This document shows, one piece after another, positions 8,901 through 14,173 of a stretch of 14,173 bases of DNA. Under the pieces are notes generated by a model that was given only the letters and a program-made list of their open reading frames with translations, was not told the origin of the DNA and ran no database searches. Numbering within the stretch: position 1 is the first letter of the stretch; each line of letters opens with the position of its first letter. The stretch lies in the NCBI GenBank assembly GCA_004151065.3, contig NWUY0300014911.1:15595-29767 (forward strand), given 5' to 3'. The DNA is from Larix sibirica (taxonomy: Eukaryota; Streptophyta; Pinopsida; Pinales; Pinaceae). The position numbers and the translations under genes were made by a program.

Positions 8901-9277
8901 GCCCTCAACAACTCCCCAAGACATGTAACTTGGGGCCCCACATTAATTCTTGGATCAAAGATCAATGACCCAAATGTACTCTCCCTCAACCATGATTCAT
9001 CAATTTCATCTTAATTGTGGCACATCATTGCTTGGTATATTTTAAAGCATTTCCCCGAGCAATTCTTATACCTCTAAACACTTTAATTCTCCAGTTGGTA
9101 TTATCACTTTTCCCTTGATCTATCTCATCATGTTGCATGCTTGTAAGGGATTAAGAGGACCTAAGGAGCTTAGAGTCATAGAAAAAAGAATTAATAGTTT
9201 TTCTAAGGTGAGATCATTAGATATGAATGACTCAAACATATGATTTAGTGCCTGCAGTAGCTATTGCGACTATTTAG
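8901..9277. other. Stretch without a recognised gene
   Basis: The C-terminal hAT dimerisation region would be expected here if the element had been intact, but none of its usual Trp-rich or ER-type motifs is visible in any frame I read. No other feature was found. Confidence 0.5.
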
Positions 9278-9432
9278 ATGACATTAGGGGCATTTAGAGA
9301 TTTGTTAGGAAGCGTTGGATGTCATTAGGGTCATTAGGGTGGAATTATGGTCACTTAGGTGACATTAGGATCATTAGGGTAGAATTAGGGTCACCTTGAT
9401 TTTATAGGGTCATTAGGGTGGCATTAGGGTCA
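9278..9432. repeat. Degenerate ATTAGGGTC minisatellite
   Basis: CATTAGGG or a close variant occurs about eight times, often as GTCATTAGGG, with longer higher-order spacing of about 30-40 bp. TTAGGG is embedded in the unit, but the array is irregular and differs from the plant telomere repeat TTTAGGG. I call it a local minisatellite, not an interstitial telomere. Confidence 0.8.
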
Positions 9433-9495
9433 ATGAAGTGATGATTAGTGCTATAACACTAGGTTTAACTTTGCAAACTTGCGTTGGTCTCATAG

Positions 9496-9588
9496 TTTCA
9501 TGATAATCCTTAGTCTTCTCATTTTTCAAAGCATTTGGGTTGGCTTTGAAGAAAATCGAACAAAGACTTAAGAATTTTCATGATAATC
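9496..9588. repeat. Foldback flanked by 13-bp direct repeats
   Basis: TTTCATGATAATC occurs at 9496-9508 and 9576-9588. Between them, CTTAGTCTT (9509-9517) pairs with AAGACTTAAG (9563-9572) with one bulge. ATTTTTCAAAGC (9521-9532) pairs with GCTTTGAAGAAAAT (9543-9556) with small bulges, around a 10-base loop. The outline resembles a tiny foldback element with target duplications or an RNA hairpin precursor. Both readings are inference. Confidence 0.65.
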
Positions 9589-9792
9589 TTCTTGCAAACC
9601 TTTTTCCTTGTAGTTATCCACTAAAAATTTACTTTCTATAACGACCAATTTTACTAAAAAAAAACTCTTTTTCATCAATGTATCTACCCAAAAAGTACTC
9701 TATTCACTGATACATCATCAAGAAAGATGTATTGCGTGTTGAAATATTGAAATAAAATCTCAATTTTGCTCTGAAACTTCAGAGTTTTATGA

Positions 9793-9966
9793 CCTCTAAG
9801 GGCCAATGCTTCAAAGATTAATCCCTCTAAGAGCCGAAGTTTTGGAGCTTAAGGATGCTAAAGGTCAAAATTTTGGAGGTTAGGGCCTTTGAGGGATGAC
9901 ATGTTGGAGAATTATGTCCCTCACTGGCCAACAGTTCGTAGGTTTAGGCCTTTAACGAACCGAAAC
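9793..9966. repeat. 31/32-bp degenerate tandem array
   Basis: Units begin at 9793 (CCTCTAAGGGCCAATGC), 9824 (CCTCTAAGAGCCGAAG), 9856 (TGCTAAAGGTCAAAAT), 9887 (CTTTGAGGGATGACATG), 9919 (CCTCACTGGCCAACAG) and 9950 (CTTTAACGAACCGAAAC, partial). Unit lengths alternate 31, 32, 31, 32, 31. They share a CCTCTAAGGGCCAAAG-like head and a GTTTTGGAG-like middle. It is not obvious at first sight because the units are strongly diverged. Confidence 0.75.
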
Positions 9967-11684
9967 TACGAAAAGTGACATCACAATTTGGTCATAACTT
10001 TTCACTCCGACCTTCGTTTTGGGCGTTCTTTATACCATTGGAAAGATATTGGAGAGATATATAAATTTAAGGTTATAAGTTTTCTCACATGTGTTGAACA
10101 AAATGCCAAAACTAATTTCAACAAAGGAGTCACAACTTGAACTGGGGGTGTTTAGCAACCCCTAGTCGCTTGGGATGGTTGTAATCAACGGGTTTAATGG
10201 CTTCGTTAGCCGACTAAATACTGTCTAAAATAAAATAAAAACAAAAAAATAACCTACACTGACAATATTTACAAATATAAACAAAATGTACAAATTAACA
10301 AAGAGTTAGCCAGCTAGTCCCGAGAATGACCTATAATTTTTATAGAAAATAACAAATTAAAGGTTTAAACAAAATATATGAATTGTATGATAGTATAAAT
10401 ATTCACTGAATTCCTAATGAACATATCTCAGAATTCAACAAACAGAAATTTCAAATGTATAACAAAGAGATGAGTAATACCTAAATTATGCTTTTTATCT
10501 CTATTAAACTCAAACACACTAAAAATATTGCAAAAGAAACACTTGTCCAAGGGACTATCCAATCAAATGATTTCCATTTAAATTAATTGCTAAGCATCTG
10601 TTATTTTTCTAACATAGTAAAACATTTACTAATGTAGAAAGTACAACAAATTTCTAACAAAAAAATAGATCCATTTCAAGAGAAGAGCAAGAATAAAATC
10701 CAATCCTTCTTTGAAAGGAATCTCTGTGATAAAATGATAGAATAATTCAATTCAATTTTAGCATGAAATAATGTATGTGTTTGAACGGAAACAATGAAAT
10801 ACACTTGATCGATTCTCATACAACACACCATACGAATTAGAGAATGTTTTTTATTGTTTGGGTGAAATAAAATCACACAAGAAGGCATATTCACATTCTA
10901 ATAAAATGCAAAAAATAATTGAGTTAATGAATAGGTAAATGCTGTATACTATTATAACAAAATTACCACTTTTCCTCAAATAATAATTCTAATAGAAGTA
11001 GTACTATAACCTCCTAAAAGAATCATAGACACAGTTACGATTCAAATTTAATAATCCTAGAAATATCATCCACAATAATGAAAGCATAAAACTTGTATAT
11101 TACTCATCGAATCACAATCCAAAATATAAGCATATAAGAGTTTTCAGCTGTAAAAGTTATGTTGCTATTTCCAAAAAGAAAGCATACACCAAAATATCCA
11201 AAATCGAAAGGCCCCCTATTATTTCTATATCACCCCCTTGTAAATTCCCTTAAAATCCAACTAGGGCCAAAATGCATGCCAAATTAATTGCAACCAAATA
11301 ACCACNACGGAGAGGTGTCATTTCAAGCTATAACAGAATACTAAATCGTACCATCCAAAGGATAATTAGAATTGGAAAGTTGAAGCTATAAAAAATAGCT
11401 TGAGAACATTATTACCAAGACAATTTAAACATAATTTTGTTTTTCAAATTTCAAAAGAAACTATAAAATTTGTAAAAGGTCTGCAAAAATGCATAAGAAG
11501 TAACAAGTACATTCACTCTTTCCATCCCAATTCTTCTTCTCTAAGAAAGTGGTTTAGAGTTGTCCTATAAAGAGTCCCTATATCATGTATTTAATACTTC
11601 CAGACAAAGAAAAAGGTTTCAGAGTCACAATTCTTCAAAAAGAACCAAGGATCAGAACACAAAAGCATTTGATCATGAAAAAAA
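9967..11684. other. Long AT-rich stretch without a recognised gene
   Basis: The beginning (to about 10220) is of moderate GC and looks like repeat-derived sequence (CATAACTTTTCACTCCGACC, then GTTAGCCGACTAAATAC), but I cannot name the family. From about 10230 to 11580 the DNA is very AT-rich, with no coding frame I would defend. The 72-codon minus frame at 10676-10894 has no motif. The ambiguous base N lies at 11306. Confidence 0.5.
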
Positions 11685-12665
11685 CTAAACTTGGGCTTCC
11701 CTGTCAGCATCATCATTTGAATTCATGGGTTTTTCTTCTTCTCCCTAGTTCTTTGTGTTGTCTTGAGTCCTCTCTTCACCTTTAGAAGCAATTTTTTCTT
11801 CACTATCCAACATCGACAGGTTCAGATCAGGGGTCACGAAAGGTCTGGGAGATGATTCTTCCATGGATATAGTTGGATTTGGCTTGGTATTAATTCCTTC
11901 AATCACCGAACTCATAGCGTTGAATTCATCCTCAAGTTTATACTACTTGGATTTCATTTCTCCAATAATTTCCATAGTTGTTAAATACTAGGTTGACAAA
12001 CCGCATGCCTGAATTTGCAAGGATTATAGACTTGGCTCTGCTTCTTTTTCCTCATGGTTGGATTCTCTCACTGAAATATGATTCACTTGCACAAATCCTT
12101 TCCTCTTGTGATCCATTGCTTTGACATATATGAATTATCCTCTTCGATGGATGCTCTAGAAACACTTCAATTCCTTGATTCTAGACTTATTTCTCTTCCC
12201 ATCCATATACATGTCGTAGTCATCGATCAGATTCTTAATAATCCCCTTCCCCTGCTTCTGGATCAGAATTCCCGTCATTTCATTTATTTGAGGATTTCCC
12301 TTCTTGATCTCCTTCATGTGATTTAACATCACATTACATCCTTCTCTATGTACTTTCTTATCTTGGGATTCGAACTCCCTTAACTCATCCTCCCACACCT
12401 CAGGAGACCACACCTTTGCATGAAAGTGTATTTGCTATAAGGGAAGGCTGACAAAATCTCAATTGAATCTCCATTTATGGAAATAATTTCACCAAGGTTC
12501 ATTACTACGATACGACTAGGATTCACACATGTCAATTGGGATTTGATTGTGACCATTTGAAATACCATCCAACCACGTCTCTTGTGGCTCGATTAGCTTG
12601 TCAGCATTTATTTTATTGTGCCAAATGGTGTCTCTTAGGAGACGCCATACCGGCGAGTAGGACAT
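11685..12665 (-). pseudogene. Unidentified, broken protein-coding frame of about 326 codons
   Basis: I do not recognise this protein. Reading from ATG 12665-12663 (MSYSPVWRLLRDTIWHNKIN), the frame continues through LIEPQETWLDG to about 12560. It then shifts by one to VFQMVTIKSQLTCVNPSR and GDSIEILSAFPYSKYTFMQ, and shifts back near 12415 to VWSPEVWEDELREFESQDKK. From there a single frame runs to TAG 11687-11685, interrupted by stops at 12158, 12137, 12026, 11990, 11945 and 11747. The middle (KEIKKGNPQINEMTGILIQ) looks helical and charged. The C-terminal third is acidic and polar (SPRPFVTPDLNLSMLDSEEK), resembling a disordered tail. No intron is needed. It could be a retrotransposon gag-like protein, a retrocopy or a decayed host gene. 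Six stops in about 240 codons is not far below chance for AT-rich DNA, so the call rests on composition and on the long open blocks. Confidence 0.5.
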
Positions 12666-12820
12666 GCTATCAACGCTAACTAAAGGTCAATAACATAGCA
12701 TTGTCGTCAGTAGGGAGTCATTTAAGATGCATCAGGCAGAAGTAAAATAAGGAACTCAAGCTAGTTAGGGGTTCTAGAGTATATACAATAGGAGTTACGT
12801 GTTGGATTTAGTATTGCTAG
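12666..12820. other. Short spacer upstream of the unidentified minus-strand frame
   Basis: No coding or repeat signal is visible. On the minus strand it would be the 5' leader of the frame ending at 11685, but no clear TATA box or splice site stands out. Confidence 0.4.
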
Positions 12821-12957
12821 AGAAAGGGGGGTGTTAGGAGGCTGGGGTAGGGGGGAGTGGGAGAGAGATAAATAGAGGGGGGTTTAGGTGTAGGGGGTAT
12901 GAAATAGGTAGAGAGAAGGGGGAGGTGTCAGGGGGTTAGAGGTAGTGAGGGACATGG
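12821..12957. repeat. G-rich, purine-biased tract
   Basis: Runs of three to six G recur along 137 bases: AGGGGGGTG, GGGGTAGGGGGGAGTGGG, GAGGGGGGTTT, TAGGGGGTAT, AAGGGGGAGG and CAGGGGGTTAG. Loops between runs vary, so classical short-loop G-quadruplexes are only partly satisfied. On the minus strand it is a C/T-rich tract upstream of the frame ending at 11685, as in some plant 5' leaders, though this may be coincidence. Confidence 0.75.
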
Positions 12958-13018
12958 GTTTTAAAAGTTGATTGGGGTTTTAAGTTGATGGTTTTATTTA
13001 AATTTCAATATTTTTCAT

Positions 13019-13066
13019 GAGATATGCATGATCAATCGGTATTTAGGGAGATATGCACGATCAATC
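13019..13066. repeat. 29-bp-period direct repeat
   Basis: GAGATATGCATGATCAATC at 13019-13037 recurs with one change at 13048-13066. Ten bases lie between the copies. It precedes the gypsy fragment by about 85 bp. Confidence 0.85.
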
Positions 13067-13150
13067 ATTCTTTCTTCCAAAATAGTATAAAATGGAGGTT
13101 GGAGACAAGGATCTCATTACCCAAGGAAATTTGTAAGCCATGGACTCAAT

Positions 13151-13620
13151 TTGCACGTTGAAGGAAATATGGACATCATTTTTAAAATTATACTAAATGA
13201 TATCTCCAATAAATCAGATATAGTAGAAAATGTCATAATCAAAGAAGATTGTTCTATTCATGAAATTTATATTTATACTACCTTCTTTAAGGAATATCCT
13301 ACCACACTCACTTACTTTTACAAGGAAATGCCAATAATTGACCCTCAAATAGTTGAACGTAAGATTAAGACTGAATTTATTTTTCCTTGGGTCACTTTCC
13401 ATGAGAGTAAAATGTCATTTGGTCTAAAAAATAGTAGAGATACATTCTAGTGGGCCATGTTCTATGCCTTTCATGACATTGAACAAATTATCAAAGCTCA
13501 TCTCAATGATTTTTCTACTTGGTTAAAGAGAAGAGTTTGGAATCCACCTCACTTTCATATAGTTTTTTAACGATGTTGGTGCTATAAGGTTTGGTTAAAT
13601 ACTAAAAAATTCCTTTTATA
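13151..13620 (+). pseudogene. Ty3/gypsy reverse-transcriptase fragment with internal deletion
   Basis: This is a relic of an LTR-retrotransposon polymerase gene. One frame holds ENVIIKEDCSIHEIYIY, then FKEYPTTLTYFYKEMPIIDP and QIVERKIKT, matching the segment before the gypsy RT core (usual form W-S-Y-x-E-M-P-G-I-D-P). It passes directly into FIFPWVTFHESKMSFGLKNS, the PWGTF and MPFGLKNA region. The RT residues normally between these, well over 100, are missing. After an amber codon at 13448, where the family usually has Gln, it continues AMFYAFHDIEQIIKAHLNDF. The catalytic Y-x-D-D reads H-L-N-D, so an essential Asp is lost. A second stop (TAA 13568) precedes RCWCYKVWLNTKKF. Apart from the deletion the frame never shifts. 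RNase H, integrase and LTRs are not visible. Confidence 0.87.
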
Positions 13621-14173
13621 TTATATTTTCATGAATTGATTTCCCAACTGGATTAAATCCTCTAGTTGGATAGACTTTACCTCCATGTTGGTTCCTAGGG
13701 ATCCCATTTTCTCTAATTAGTCTTACATCTATATCATTATAAGTTTTATTAATGACATATATACATGCCAATAAAAATATGGCATACCTCTAAAATGAAT
13801 AAAACACAAAAGAATTACAAGATATTTTGGAAATTTAAGTATGATTACCCATGTTGGTCAAAAGGGCCCCAGAAGGTTGCACTAACTCTAAATATTGATG
13901 AAAAATAGTGATGGAATATGGTTGGTCATAAATGGTGATGATATGATCAAATCACCAGTCGATAAATCTAATAAAGAAGGCATTGTTGAATATCCCTCCT
14001 CCCAACCCACATCTCAAAATTAAGACATATTGGACTCTCTCATCACAACAAATGTGGGTGAATAGTATGGAATATCTGTGTGTTAAATTGTTGTGTAAGA
14101 TTATCTATGTGTTCTTAGGTGTTGGTTATAAGTATGTTATGGCCTCTAGGATTGACAACTACATGAATGAAGA
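13621..14173. other. Stretch without a recognised gene
   Basis: The rest of a gypsy pol gene would be expected here, but I could not trace RNase H or integrase motifs in any frame. The sequence is AT-rich with only short open frames. It may be diverged retroelement sequence continuing past the window edge. Confidence 0.5.

Noticed and set aside
9278-9432. Interstitial telomere
   Set aside because: The units are irregular and do not match the usual plant telomere heptamer TTTAGGG in tandem.
12078-12326. Plus-strand open frame of 82 codons
   Set aside because: It is antisense to the minus-strand frame at 11685-12665, whose charged, helical-looking protein is more convincing.
1-14173. tRNA or tRNA-derived SINE
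   Set aside because: I scanned by eye for a B-box-like GGTTCGAATCC with an upstream A box and found none. A dedicated tRNA search would be more sensitive.

Overview
The window looks like intergenic DNA from a large plant nuclear genome, most plausibly a gymnosperm such as a conifer. It is AT-rich and has no intact gene. Its only recognisable coding matter is old fragments of plant-type transposable elements: LINE, hAT and Ty3/gypsy. They are scattered among many short tandem duplications. The species cannot be fixed from the sequence. Two isolated N bases (5362, 11306) suggest a draft assembly.

Layout. 1-1612: no supportable gene; a hairpin and two diverged tandem duplications. 1613-2965 (minus): the 3' part of a LINE, with a reverse-transcriptase zinc-binding region, an RNase H region, a 3' UTR and an A-rich tail. 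2966-5261: no gene; five tandem duplications and a perfect 20-bp palindrome. 5262-6038 (plus): LINE 3'-end material. The last 52 codons of an RNase H domain end at 5845, followed by a 3' UTR and a short A-run. Part of that 3' UTR is present a second time about 600 bp upstream. 6039-8081: AT-rich, with no gene I accept. 8082-8900 (plus): a hAT-type transposase fragment (DUF659 region) with frameshifts and stops. 8901-11684: no gene, but three structured tracts: a TTAGGG-rich minisatellite, a foldback between 13-bp direct repeats, and a 31/32-bp degenerate tandem array.

11685-12665 (minus) holds a long, broken, protein-like reading frame that I do not recognise. It is the best candidate here for something undescribed. 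A G-rich plus-strand tract (12821-12957) lies upstream of it. 13151-13620 (plus) is a Ty3/gypsy reverse-transcriptase fragment with a large internal deletion and a damaged catalytic motif. The rest, to 14173, shows nothing clear.

The elements do not work together. They are independent, decayed insertions, and none could encode an active product as read. Two themes deserve attention: the unidentified minus-strand frame, and the high density of 20-60-bp tandem duplications, at least a dozen in 14 kb. I found no convincing tRNA, rRNA, CRISPR array or functional multi-gene system.
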